From: JBFXDI01 sp050181295
GTDB taxonomy: Bacteria > Pseudomonadota > Alphaproteobacteria > Rhizobiales > Aestuariivirgaceae
DNA length: 13,155 nucleotides
Direction of reading: 5' to 3'
NCBI GenBank assembly: GCA_050181295.1
Contig: JBFXDI010000112.1
Location: 1 to 13,155, forward strand
The position numbers were made by a program, and so were the translations under genes. The number at the start of each line of letters is the position of its first letter. The first letter of the stretch is position 1. Shown in pieces: positions 1 to 7,137 of the stretch. Under the pieces are notes generated by a model, which was not told where the DNA came from, did not search any database, and saw only the letters and a program-made list of their open reading frames with translations.

Positions 1-710
1 CCGGGCGGCACGTGGCCCGGCTCGACATAAGCATGATGCAGCGCGTCGAGCTGCGCCCAGAGCACGTCGCACTTGAAGGCCAGCGCCGCGAGCGCCGCCT
101 GCTGCTGGTCGGGCCTGCGGGCGTGCGTCTTCACGTAGTTGAGCGCGAAGTCGGCGTCCCGCGGCGCCTGCGTCAGCCGCTTGTCGAAATAGGCGAGCGT
201 CTCCTTGGAGATGAAGTCGTAGCCCTCGAGCATGCCCTTGACGCGCGTGGCGATGATGGTCGGCGCGAAGAGCTCGGTGAGCGAGGAGGCGATGGCCTCG
301 AGAAGCGTCTTCTCGCGCACGAAATGCACATAGGCCTCCACCGCGAACTTGGTGGCGGGCAGGATGCCGGCGGTCGATTCCACATAGGCGCGGTCAAGGC
401 CCAGCCCGCCCGTGAGCTTGAGCCAGCGCACGATGCCGCCGTCGCCTTCCTTCTCGCCGTCATGGTCGATGATCCGCTGCCGCCAAGCGCGCCTGAGCTC
501 GGCATCGAGCATGCGGGCGAGGATGGCGGCATCCTTCACGGGGATCATGCTCTGATAGTAGTAGCGGTTGAGGGCCCAGGCCTGCACCTGCCCCTTGCTC
601 AGCTCGCCCGCGTGCAGGAGCTTGTGGAAGGGATGCAGATGATGGTAGCGCCGCGCCCCGATCGAGCGCAGCTCCGCTTCCAGCTCCTCCGGCGACAGGA
701 TCGTCGTCAC
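1..710 (-). CDS. pqqC: PqqC, pyrroloquinoline-quinone synthase (3' end cut by window edge)
   Basis: PqqC is the cytosolic cofactor-free oxidase that performs the final ring closure and eight-electron oxidation of AHQQ to PQQ. Reading the minus strand from a GTG at 710 gives 236 uninterrupted codons beginning VTTILSPEELEAELRSIGAR, with the family-typical stretches YHHLHPFHKLLHAGEL, QAWALNRYYYQSMIPVKDAA and IIDHDGEKEGDGG. It reaches HHAYVEPGHVPPG at the window edge; family members are about 250 residues, so only a short C-terminal tail is missing. The GTG start overlaps the pqqB stop in a GTGA (710-707), so the two are probably translationally coupled. pqqD and pqqE are expected further left but lie outside the window. 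The identification rests on residue motifs I recognise in the TenA/PqqC family; no alignment was run. Confidence 0.95.
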   Translation of the reverse strand, partial: MTTILSPEELEAELRSIGARRYHHLHPFHKLLHAGELSKGQVQAWALNRYYYQSMIPVKDAAILARMLDAELRRAWRQRIIDHDGEKEGDGGIVRWLKLTGGLGLDRAYVESTAGILPATKFAVEAYVHFVREKTLLEAIASSLTELFAPTIIATRVKGMLEGYDFISKETLAYFDKRLTQAPRDADFALNYVKTHARRPDQQQAALAALAFKCDVLWAQLDALHHAYVEPGHVPP

Positions 711-1615
711 AGCGAGATCTCCATGCCGTCATAGGCGATCTCCCAGCCGGCCGCTTCGGCTTGGCCGCGCTCGGGCGAATCCGCGATGAGCACCGGGTTG
801 GTGTTGTTGATGTGGACGAACACCTTTCGCCCGATCCCGAGGCTCTCGAACTTCGCGATCGAACCGTCCGGTCCCGACATGGAGATGTGGCCCATGCGGC
901 GGCCGGTCTTCGAGCCGAGGCCTTCCACGATCATCTCGTCGTCGCGCCAGAGCGTCCCGTCGAAGAGGACGAGCGGCGCGCCCTTCAGGCGCTCTGCGAG
1001 CGCCGGCGTGATTTCGGCGCATCCTGGAATGTAGTAGAAATAGTCATCGCCGAGCGAGACTTTGACGCCGACGGTGGTGTCGGTTTCCTGCCCGATCTCC
1101 ACCGCATCCGTCTCCTGATAGAGTGGCACCTTGCCGGGGACGGCGAAGGGCTCGGCGACAAGGCCGCCGGGCAGCGCCTGCGGCCTGTCGAGCTCGGCCC
1201 GGTGGCGCGGGACGAGCGACGGGTTGAGCACATCGAACATCCGGTTTTCCGCGATCACGTTCAGCACCGCATCGGTGGCGTGGATGTGGAACGGCTGGCT
1301 TTCGCGAAGGTTGAGCAGGCCGGCCACATGGTCGACGTCGCCATTGGTCAGAAAGACGGCTGCAACCGGCGTGTCCCGCCTGCCATGCCTCGGGTGAAGG
1401 GGCTGGTGCGCGAGCATCTGGTTCCGCAGGTCGGGCGAGCAGTTGAGAAGCACCCAGTGCTTCCCGTCCGCGCTGACCGCAAGCGACGACTGGGTGCGGG
1501 CCGTGACGTGCGGACTGCCCTGCCAATAGAGGCTGCAAACCCGGCATCGGCAGTTCCATTGGGGAAAGCCGCCGCCGGCGGCAGACCCGAGCACCAAAAG
1601 ACGAAGCCGGGTCAT
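707..1615 (-). CDS. pqqB: PqqB, metallo-beta-lactamase-fold PQQ biosynthesis protein
   Basis: This 302-residue protein has the usual PqqB length (about 300). PqqB has the metallo-beta-lactamase fold and is proposed to be an iron-dependent hydroxylase acting on the Glu-Tyr dipeptide excised from PqqA. Visible hallmarks are the N-terminal GSAAGGGFPQWNCRC segment; a C22-x-C24-x2-C27 zinc-type cluster; the PqqB version of the metal-binding loop, TNGDVDH at 90-96; LFDGTLW around 217-223; MGHISM at 241-246; and VHINNTNP at 267-274. The ATG at 1615 is preceded by GGTGG, and pqqA ends 37 bp upstream on the same strand. The stop overlaps the start of pqqC by four bases. All features are intact. Confidence 0.97.
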   Translation of the reverse strand: MTRLRLLVLGSAAGGGFPQWNCRCRVCSLYWQGSPHVTARTQSSLAVSADGKHWVLLNCSPDLRNQMLAHQPLHPRHGRRDTPVAAVFLTNGDVDHVAGLLNLRESQPFHIHATDAVLNVIAENRMFDVLNPSLVPRHRAELDRPQALPGGLVAEPFAVPGKVPLYQETDAVEIGQETDTTVGVKVSLGDDYFYYIPGCAEITPALAERLKGAPLVLFDGTLWRDDEMIVEGLGSKTGRRMGHISMSGPDGSIAKFESLGIGRKVFVHINNTNPVLIADSPERGQAEAAGWEIAYDGMEISL

Positions 1616-1652
1616 CCACCGACGACCCGGACTTCGCCCTTACGCCCTGAGA

Positions 1653-1730
1653 TCAGAGCTCAGCCGGGAAATAATCGTTGATTTCCAAGCCGATGCAGAC
1701 TTCTTCGATAGTCGGCTTCATCCACCTCAT
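1653..1730 (-). CDS. pqqA: PqqA, ribosomally made PQQ precursor peptide
   Basis: A 25-residue peptide, MRWMKPTIEEVCIGLEINDYFPAEL (shown as MRWMKPTIEEVC then IGLEINDYFPAEL), is encoded immediately upstream of pqqB. It carries the obligatory Glu-x3-Tyr pair, here E16-I-N-D-Y20, which the radical SAM enzyme PqqE cross-links with the chaperone PqqD before the pair is cut out to become the carbon skeleton of PQQ. E16 and Y20 match the classical numbering. The start at 1730 is chosen because GGAGG lies seven bases upstream (1738-1742 on the minus strand) and a promoter lies just beyond. The tail after Y20 (FPAEL) is short, as in other PqqA peptides. An in-frame second Met (M4) is the only alternative start and has a poorer RBS distance. 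Confidence 0.96.
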   Translation of the reverse strand: MRWMKPTIEEVCIGLEINDYFPAEL

Positions 1731-1737
1731 GGATGTT

Positions 1738-1742
1738 CCTCC
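1738..1742 (-). promoter_or_regulatory. Shine-Dalgarno of pqqA
   Basis: GGAGG on the minus strand, seven bases before the ATG at 1730. It fixes the start of the very small pqqA gene and fits the high translation expected of a precursor peptide. Confidence 0.8.
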
Positions 1743-1750
1743 ATCTAAGA

Positions 1751-1764
1751 CCCGCCGAGGCGGG
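1751..1764 (-). other. Small hairpin in the pqqA 5' leader
   Basis: The minus strand reads CCCGC-CTCG-GCGGG, a perfect five-base stem with a four-base loop. It lies between the predicted transcription start and the Shine-Dalgarno of pqqA. It could stabilise the leader or influence ribosome access; there is no U-run, so it is not an obvious terminator. The structure is seen directly; its function is unknown. Confidence 0.45.
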
Positions 1765-1790
1765 GCAAACACGGTGCCCGTTGCTCGATC

Positions 1791-1820
1791 AATATAACGC
1801 ACCTTTCCCTGACAGGTAAA
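1791..1820 (-). promoter_or_regulatory. Predicted sigma70-type promoter of the pqq operon
   Basis: On the minus strand TTTACC (1820-1815) and TATATT (1796-1791) are separated by 18 bases. Each is five of six to the -35 and -10 consensus apart from small deviations, and they sit in a locally AT-rich patch. Transcription would begin near 1784, giving a leader of about 55 nt before pqqA. The region from here to 1993 also has to hold the promoter of the divergent binding-protein gene; the best candidate on the plus strand (TTGTCG at 1909-1914 with TAGCGT at 1933-1938) is weak. Confidence 0.6.
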
Positions 1821-1993
1821 CAGATTCGCGCCCCGCGTGTTCCACAGGTCAAAATCGCGCCGCGCTTCCGCGTGCAACGACCGCCACGCCATTTTCGGCC
1901 GGGTCCGCTTGTCGGCGATTTCCGATGCGGTGTAGCGTAGCCTCCGGCGCCGACGGGTCGGGAAGCCGCCAATCAAGGGTGGGAGGCACGGGA

Positions 1994-3037
1994 ATGACGA
2001 GGACGTCAGGAGGGGCGGCCGCGGGCCGTCTGATCATCGACCGCAGGCGAGCGCTGCAGTTTTCGGGCGCGGGGCTCGCCGCGCTGTCGCTGCCGGGCTT
2101 CCTGAGGGGCGCTCGGGCAGCGGATCCGGTGAAGGTCGCGGCGATCTACACCGTGCCGGTCGAGCAGCAATGGGTGAGCCGCATCCACAAGGCCGCCAAC
2201 GCCGCCAAGGCTCGCGGCGACATCGACTACGTGTTCTCGGAGAAGGTCTCGAACACCGACTACGAGCGCGTCATGCGCGAATATTGCGAGGCCGGCCACC
2301 AGCTCATCGTGGGCGAGGTCTTCGGCGTCGAGGACGCGGCGCGCACGGCCGCCAAGGACTATCCTGACAAGGCGTTTCTCATGGGCTCGAGCTTCAAGCC
2401 CGATCCCGCGAACGCCAACTTCTCGGTCTTCGACAACTACATCCAGGACGCTTCCTACCTCACCGGCATGATCGCCGGCGCCATGACCAAGAAGAACGCG
2501 ATCGGCATGGTCGGCGGCTATCCGATCCCCGAGGTGAACCGGCTCATGCATGCCTTCATGGCGGGCGTGAAGGAGATCAATCCGGACGTGAAGTTCCAGG
2601 TCGCGTTCATCGGCTCCTGGTTCGATCCCCCCAAGGCCAAGGAGACGGCGTTTGCGCAGATCGATGCCGGCGCCGACATTCTCTATGCCGAGCGCTTTGG
2701 CGTGTCCGACGCCGCCAAGGAGAAGGGCATCCTCGCCATCGGCAACGTGATCGACACCCAGGCCGACTATCCCGAGACGGTGGTGGCCTCGGCGCTATGG
2801 CACTTCGAGCCGACGCTCGACCGTGCCATCGGCAAGGTCAAGGACAAGTCGTTCGCGGCCGAGGATTACGGCGAATATTCCTTCATGAAGCACGGCGGCT
2901 GCAGCCTCGCCCCGCTCGGCACCTTCGAGGGCAAGGTTCCGGCCGAAGTGGTCGCGAAGGTGAAGGCGAAGGAGGAGGCCATCAAGGCCGGCTCCTTCAC
3001 GGTCGAGATCAACGACGCCGAGCCCAAGTCGGCTTGA
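1994..3037 (+). CDS. BMP/PnrA-family ABC transporter substrate-binding protein, Tat-type signal
   Basis: A 347-residue periplasmic binding protein of the basic membrane protein (BMP/PnrA) family, which in characterised cases binds nucleosides. The N-terminus has an IIDRRRALQF segment (residues 14-23), a hydrophobic stretch (about 24-36) and a cleavage-like GARA|ADP site near 42, which looks like a twin-arginine signal. The mature part shows typical BMP features: VKVAAIYTVPVEQQWV at the start, repeated GADILY-type strands, the AIGMVGGYPIPEVNR segment, and FIGSWFDPPKAKE. The ATG at 1994 is chosen because GGAGG lies seven bases before it and the signal peptide then starts at a sensible point; an in-frame ATG at 1925 lacks an RBS. 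It is the first gene of the importer and is divergent from pqqA. The exact ligand cannot be read from the sequence. Confidence 0.9.
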   Translation: MTRTSGGAAAGRLIIDRRRALQFSGAGLAALSLPGFLRGARAADPVKVAAIYTVPVEQQWVSRIHKAANAAKARGDIDYVFSEKVSNTDYERVMREYCEAGHQLIVGEVFGVEDAARTAAKDYPDKAFLMGSSFKPDPANANFSVFDNYIQDASYLTGMIAGAMTKKNAIGMVGGYPIPEVNRLMHAFMAGVKEINPDVKFQVAFIGSWFDPPKAKETAFAQIDAGADILYAERFGVSDAAKEKGILAIGNVIDTQADYPETVVASALWHFEPTLDRAIGKVKDKSFAAEDYGEYSFMKHGGCSLAPLGTFEGKVPAEVVAKVKAKEEAIKAGSFTVEINDAEPKSA

Positions 3038-3063
3038 GGCCCCGAAGGTGCTACCGGAAGCTT

Positions 3064-3084
3064 CCTCCCCCTTGATGGGGGAGG
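3064..3084 (+). repeat. REP-like hairpin 1: CCTCCCCC-TTGAT-GGGGGAGG
   Basis: A perfect eight-base stem with a five-base loop, 26 bases after the stop of the binding-protein gene. It is followed at once by a second perfect stem, CTGCCC-GAA-GGGCAG (3086-3100). Such G/C-run palindromes are typical interspersed elements of alphaproteobacterial genomes. No U-run follows, so rather than a classical terminator it is more likely an mRNA 3'-end stabiliser or a partial attenuator. Confidence 0.75.
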
Positions 3085-3179
3085 TCTGCCCGAAGGGCAG
3101 GGTAGGGGTGATTGCGCAGACTGGACTGCGCCGATGACGTCTCACCCCACCCCCGACCCCTCCCCGTCTAGGGGAGGGG
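3064..3179 (+). repeat. Composite palindromic element (four hairpins) between binding protein and ATPase
   Basis: The element holds four perfect stems in a row: 3064-3084, 3086-3100, GCGCAG-ACTGGA-CTGCGC (3114-3131), and CCCCTCCCC-GTCTA-GGGGAGGGG (3157-3179). In addition GGGTAGGGGTGA (3100-3111) is nearly complementary to TCACCCCACCC (3142-3152), so the whole unit can fold back on itself around the central hairpin. This symmetry suggests a paired REP-type unit (two outward palindromes flanking a centre) that inserted between two genes. Its right part runs into the coding frame of the ATPase. Confidence 0.7.
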
Positions 3180-4672
3180 AGCAGGGTGCGGGAGCGACTG
3201 GCATTACAGTCCTCCGTCTCGCCGGCATCACCAGGCGCTTCGGGCCCGTCGTGGCCAACGACGCGATTTCCTTCGAGCTCCGGCGAGGAGAGATCCTGGC
3301 GCTGCTGGGCGAGAACGGCGCTGGCAAGACGACGCTCATGAACATCCTCTTCGGGCACTACGTGGCCGACGAGGGAACGATCGAGGTCTTCGGCAAGCCG
3401 ATTGCCGCGGGCTCGCCCCGCGCAGCCATCGCGGCTGGCATCGGCATGGTGCACCAGCATTTCACGCTCGCCGACAATCTCACCGTCCTCGACAACATCG
3501 TGCTCGGCACGGAGAGCCTCTGGAAGCCCGCTTCGGGCAGGGCGGAGGCCCGCAGGCGGATCCGCGAGCTCGGGCGGGAATTCGGCCTCGAGGTCGAGCC
3601 GGACGCCACGGTTGCGACGCTCTCCGTCGGCGAGCGCCAGCGGGTGGAGATCCTGAAGGCGCTCTATCGCAAGGCCTCGATCCTCATTCTCGACGAGCCG
3701 ACGGCGGTCCTCACGCCGGCCGAGTCGCAGGCGCTCTTCCGCACCCTGCGGAAGCTTGTCGACGGCGGCCTTTCCGTCATCCTCATCTCCCACAAGCTCG
3801 CCGAGGTCATGGCCTCGAGCGACCGGGTCATGGTCTTAAGGGCCGGAAGGCTGGTGGCCGGAAGGGCCGTTGGAGAAACCTCGCGCGAAGAGCTGGCAGA
3901 ACTCATGGTCGGCCGCGCCGTCGAGGCGCCGACGCTTGCTCCGCGGGAGCCGGGAGAACTGCGGTTCGAACTGGCGGGGTCCTCCTTCCGCAGCGACGAC
4001 GGAAGGGTGCTTGTCGACAATGCGAACCTCGCCCTTCGCCACGGCGAGATCGTCGGCATCGCCGGCGTTTCCGGCAACGGCCAGACCTCGCTTGCGGATT
4101 TCATCGGCCGGATGAATGCGAGCCTCGGAAAGTATGTCGCCCACATACCCGAGGATCGTCACGGGCAGGGCCTGATCGTCGACATGTCGGTGGCCGAGAA
4201 CGCCGTTTCCGAACGCTATCGCGATCCGGCCTTCGGGCGCATGGGATTGATGCGTTGGCCGGCGATAACATCCTTCGCGGAGAAGCTGATCGCCGAATAC
4301 GATATCCGGTGCTCCGGCCCGGCGGCCGCCGTGCGGGACCTTTCCGGCGGCAACATGCAGAAGCTTCTCATCGCCCGCGTCCTGTCGCGCGCCCCGGACC
4401 TCGTCATCGCCAACCAGCCCACGCGCGGGCTTGACGTCGGCGCCGTCGCATTCGTGCATGCCCAGCTCATCGCGGCGCGCGACCGGGGTGCGGCGCTCCT
4501 TGTCATTTCGGAAGACCTGGACGAGCTCCTCGCGATCTCCGACCGTATTGCCGTGATGTATCGGGGGCGATTGTCCGCAGCGTTGCCGCGCAAGGAGATC
4601 TCGATCGCGAAGCTCGGCCTGATGATGGCCGGCCACGGATTTCCCGACACGGGTGCGGCCGATGCGGCTTGA
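3134..4672 (+). CDS. BMP-type ABC importer, ATP-binding protein with two nucleotide-binding domains
   Basis: A 512-residue cytoplasmic ATPase of the double-NBD (RbsA/YufO) class that powers the adjacent permeases. NBD1 has Walker A GENGAGKT (59-66), Q-loop MVHQHF (105-110), signature LSVGE (163-167), Walker B ILILDE (183-188) and switch H220. NBD2 has the family-typical degenerate Walker A GVSGNGQTS (311-319), PEDR (339-342), LSGGN (403-407) and ANQPTRGLDVGA. Two oddities are visible. Residues 1-21 (MTSHPTPDPSPSRGGEQGAGA) are encoded by the palindromic repeat; real homology begins near VLRLAGITRRFG (26-37), no ordinary start codon lies between, and there is no clear RBS. The stretch between residues 320 and 337 of NBD2 is about 25 residues shorter than usual. 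The next gene overlaps its 3' end. Confidence 0.9.
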   Translation: MTSHPTPDPSPSRGGEQGAGATGITVLRLAGITRRFGPVVANDAISFELRRGEILALLGENGAGKTTLMNILFGHYVADEGTIEVFGKPIAAGSPRAAIAAGIGMVHQHFTLADNLTVLDNIVLGTESLWKPASGRAEARRRIRELGREFGLEVEPDATVATLSVGERQRVEILKALYRKASILILDEPTAVLTPAESQALFRTLRKLVDGGLSVILISHKLAEVMASSDRVMVLRAGRLVAGRAVGETSREELAELMVGRAVEAPTLAPREPGELRFELAGSSFRSDDGRVLVDNANLALRHGEIVGIAGVSGNGQTSLADFIGRMNASLGKYVAHIPEDRHGQGLIVDMSVAENAVSERYRDPAFGRMGLMRWPAITSFAEKLIAEYDIRCSGPAAAVRDLSGGNMQKLLIARVLSRAPDLVIANQPTRGLDVGAVAFVHAQLIAARDRGAALLVISEDLDELLAISDRIAVMYRGRLSAALPRKEISIAKLGLMMAGHGFPDTGAADAA

Positions 4673-5711
4673 GCCGCGCGAGGGAAGCTCTCTTGCCCGC
4701 GCCATCTTCTTTCCGGCGGCGGCGATTCTCGTGACGCTGCTGCTCAGCGGCTTGCTGGTGCTCGCAAGCGGGGTGTCGCCCTTCTCGGTGTTCTATCTCG
4801 TGGCGCGGGGCGCGGCCGGGTCTCAGTTCGCGTTCTTGGAAACGCTCACACGCGCGACGCCGCTCATTTTCACGGGCCTCGCCGTCGCCGTCGCCTTCCG
4901 CGCACGGCTCTGGAACATCGGGGCGGAGGCGCAGCTCTACATGGGCGCGGTCGCAACAGTTGTTCTCGGCACGGGACTCCTGCCGCTCCCGGCCGCGCTC
5001 CTGATACCGGTCCTCATGCTGGCCGCCGTTCTGGCGGGGGCGCTGACGCTTCTCGGCCCCGCGGTGCTCAAGACGCGCTTCGGCGTGGACGAGGTGGTCA
5101 CCACGCTTCTCCTCAATTTCGTCGTGCTCTTGTTTGTGAGCCTCCTGCTGGAGGGTCCGCTCAAGGATCCGATGGGGCTTGGCTGGCCGCAGTCGGCGCG
5201 CGTCGTGGCGGACGCGCAGCTTCCGAAGCTCGTGCAGGGCAAGCGTCTCCATTTCGGCTTCGTGATGGCGCTGATGGCCGCTGGCATCGTCTGGTTCATC
5301 AACGCCCGGACCGCGCTCGGCTACGAGATGCGCGCCGTCGGATTCAACCGCGAGGCGGCGCGTTTCGCCGGCATGGACGTCAATCGCGTCATGCTGAAGA
5401 CCGCGCTCCTGTCGGGGGGCCTTGCCGGTCTCGCCGGCCTGTCCGAGGTCGCGGGCCTCAAGGGCAACCTCACGCTCGATCTGTCGCCGGGCTTCGGCTA
5501 CACGGGGATCGTGGTTGCCATGCTGGCGCTGCTGCATCCCCTGGGGGTCGTCGTGGCCGCGATCTTCGTCGCCGGCATCTTCGTGGGCGCCGACGCCATG
5601 AGCCGGTCGGCCGGCGTGCCGAGCTACATCGCCAACGTGATGGTGGCGCTCTCGCTCCTCTCGATGGTCACGGCCGTGATGCTCGTTCGCTACCGCATCC
5701 GCTGGAGGTAG
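4662..5711 (+). CDS. BMP-type ABC importer permease 1 (YufP/NupP-like)
   Basis: A hydrophobic 349-residue inner-membrane protein of the branched-chain amino acid/ribose permease superfamily. The stretch FRARLWNIGAEAQLYMGA (about residues 75-92) is a hallmark of the first permease in BMP-linked importers, as is GFNREAARFAGM in the cytoplasmic loop. Roughly eight to ten membrane segments can be picked out, starting at about residue 13. I prefer the ATG at 4662, which overlaps the ATPase stop by 11 bases; an in-frame GTG at 4653 would add three residues and cannot be excluded, since neither has a strong RBS. The overlap implies translational coupling with the ATPase. It pairs with the next gene to form the membrane channel. 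Confidence 0.9.
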   Translation: MRLEPREGSSLARAIFFPAAAILVTLLLSGLLVLASGVSPFSVFYLVARGAAGSQFAFLETLTRATPLIFTGLAVAVAFRARLWNIGAEAQLYMGAVATVVLGTGLLPLPAALLIPVLMLAAVLAGALTLLGPAVLKTRFGVDEVVTTLLLNFVVLLFVSLLLEGPLKDPMGLGWPQSARVVADAQLPKLVQGKRLHFGFVMALMAAGIVWFINARTALGYEMRAVGFNREAARFAGMDVNRVMLKTALLSGGLAGLAGLSEVAGLKGNLTLDLSPGFGYTGIVVAMLALLHPLGVVVAAIFVAGIFVGADAMSRSAGVPSYIANVMVALSLLSMVTAVMLVRYRIRWR

Positions 5712-5712
5712 C

Positions 5713-6654
5713 GTGGAAGCGCTCGACATTCTGCTTTCGGCCTCACTATGGGCGGCAGCGGTGCGCATTGCGTCGCCGCTCATCTTCGCGACCTTGGGCG
5801 AGCTCATCTGCGAGAGGGCAGGGGTCCTCAACCTCGGCATCGAGGGCATCATGGTCGCCGGCGCCTTCTCGGGTTGGCTGGCCGTCTATCTCGGAGCCGA
5901 CCTCTGGACCGGCGTCATGGTTGCGGCGCTGGTCGGGGCGGGCTTCGGGCTCCTGCATGCCTTCTTGGTCGTGCCGCTCGGTCTTTCGCAGCACGTTACC
6001 GGCATCGGCATCACGCTGCTCGCGACGAGCCTCAGCTACCACGTCTACCGGCTGGCGCTGCCCGAGGTGACATCGCCGCCGAAGATCTTGCCCTTCGCGC
6101 CGACGCCCATTCCGCTCCTTTCCGACATCCCCGTCCTGGGCGAGGCGTTGTTCCGGCAGACGCCGCTCACCTATCTGGCTTTTGTCGCCGTGGCCGTCGT
6201 CGCCTACGTTCTCTATCGTACGCCGGTCGGCCTCGCGGTCCGCACCGCCGGTGAGAGCCCGGCCGCCGTCGAGGCGCAGGGCATCGACGTGACCGCGGTG
6301 CGCATGGGCGCGGTCGCGGCCGGAAGTGCGCTCATGGGCGTAGGCGGATCGTTCCTCACGCTCTCCGCCTTCAATTCTTTCTATTTCGAGATGGTGAACG
6401 GGCGCGGCTGGATCTGCATCGCGCTTGTCGTCTTCGGCTCGTGGCGGCCCGGCAAGGCGCTGCTCGGCGCGCTCCTTTTCGCGGCCTTCGACGCCTACCA
6501 GCTCCGCCTGCAGCAGCTTGCCGGAAGCCTCGTGCCGTACCAGATATTCCTGATGCTGCCGTACCTTCTGTCGATCGCGGCGCTTGTCGTCATGTCGCGG
6601 CGGGCTGCCTATCCGCGGGCGCTCATGGTGCCCTACCGGAAGGGCGAGCGCTGA
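5713..6654 (+). CDS. BMP-type ABC importer permease 2 (YufQ/NupQ-like)
   Basis: A 313-residue inner-membrane permease and the partner of the preceding gene. The family signature LGELICERAGVLNLGIEGIM (residues 27-46) followed by VAGAF is present, as are GLSQHVTGIGITLLATSLSY and the cytoplasmic loop AGESPAAVEAQGIDV that contacts the ATPase. The GTG at 5713 is chosen because GGAGG lies a few bases upstream (in CTGGAGGTAGC) and only one base separates it from the preceding stop. It is the last gene of the importer; no intrinsic terminator is visible in the 54 bases before the next gene. Confidence 0.92.
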   Translation: MEALDILLSASLWAAAVRIASPLIFATLGELICERAGVLNLGIEGIMVAGAFSGWLAVYLGADLWTGVMVAALVGAGFGLLHAFLVVPLGLSQHVTGIGITLLATSLSYHVYRLALPEVTSPPKILPFAPTPIPLLSDIPVLGEALFRQTPLTYLAFVAVAVVAYVLYRTPVGLAVRTAGESPAAVEAQGIDVTAVRMGAVAAGSALMGVGGSFLTLSAFNSFYFEMVNGRGWICIALVVFGSWRPGKALLGALLFAAFDAYQLRLQQLAGSLVPYQIFLMLPYLLSIAALVVMSRRAAYPRALMVPYRKGER

Positions 6655-6708
6655 GCAGCTTTCGCGGGTGGGCTGGCAAAGTTTCCCGACTCCCGCCATA
6701 GAGGTTGG

Positions 6709-7137
6709 ATGATTTCCAGGCAGGCCAAGTATGCGTTGCGGGCGCTCATCGCTCTGGCTGGCGCGAAGCCAGGCGAGGCGGTGCTCACGGCCGACATCGC
6801 GACCAGGCAGCGGATTCCGAAGAAGTTTCTCGAGCAGATCCTGCTCACCCTCAAGCGCCACGGGCTGGTCCAGAGCAAGCGGGGCAGCCAGGGCGGCTAC
6901 GCGCTTCTGAAGCCCGCCACGGAGATCACCTTTCTCCAGGTGCTGCGGGCGATCGACGGCCCCATCGCGCCTCTGCCGTGCCTGAGCGTCACGGCCTATG
7001 CGCGTTGCGAGGACTGTCTCGACGAGCGCGTCTGCGAGATTCGCCGCGCCTTCGCGCAGGTGGCCGAGGCGAGCCGGGACGTGCTCGCGAGAACGACCGT
7101 CGCCGATGCCGTTCGGGGCCTTCCTGCCGCTCTATAG
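6709..7137 (+). CDS. Rrf2-family transcriptional regulator with four-cysteine cluster
   Basis: A 142-residue regulator of the Rrf2 family (relatives include IscR, NsrR, RirA and CymR). The opening MISRQAKYALRALIALA is the diagnostic N-terminal helix; the winged helix covers about residues 25-70, with IPKKFLEQILLTLKRHGLV as the recognition helix region and GSQGGYAL as the wing. Residues 91-109 carry C91-x8-C100-x2-C103-x5-C109, which could bind an iron-sulfur cluster or sense redox or sulfur state. An RBS-like GAGG precedes the ATG. It sits 54 bp after the permease gene but is more likely tied to the sulfate genes downstream, as Rrf2 proteins commonly control sulfur or iron-sulfur metabolism. 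The effector is unknown. Confidence 0.9.
   Translation: MISRQAKYALRALIALAGAKPGEAVLTADIATRQRIPKKFLEQILLTLKRHGLVQSKRGSQGGYALLKPATEITFLQVLRAIDGPIAPLPCLSVTAYARCEDCLDERVCEIRRAFAQVAEASRDVLARTTVADAVRGLPAAL

Noticed and set aside
761..1681. Long plus-strand frame (306 codons) opposite pqqB and pqqA
   Set aside because: It is antisense to clearly identified pqqB and pqqA; it has the compositional bias expected of GC-rich shadow frames.
1653..1976. A 107-codon minus-strand frame that ends with pqqA
   Set aside because: It is simply pqqA with an upstream extension. The extension has no RBS at its start, is Arg-rich with no family resemblance, and contains the predicted pqqA promoter.
4503..5852. 449-codon minus-strand frame opposite the permease genes
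   Set aside because: The plus strand encodes recognisable permeases; the antisense product is a charged, low-complexity shadow.
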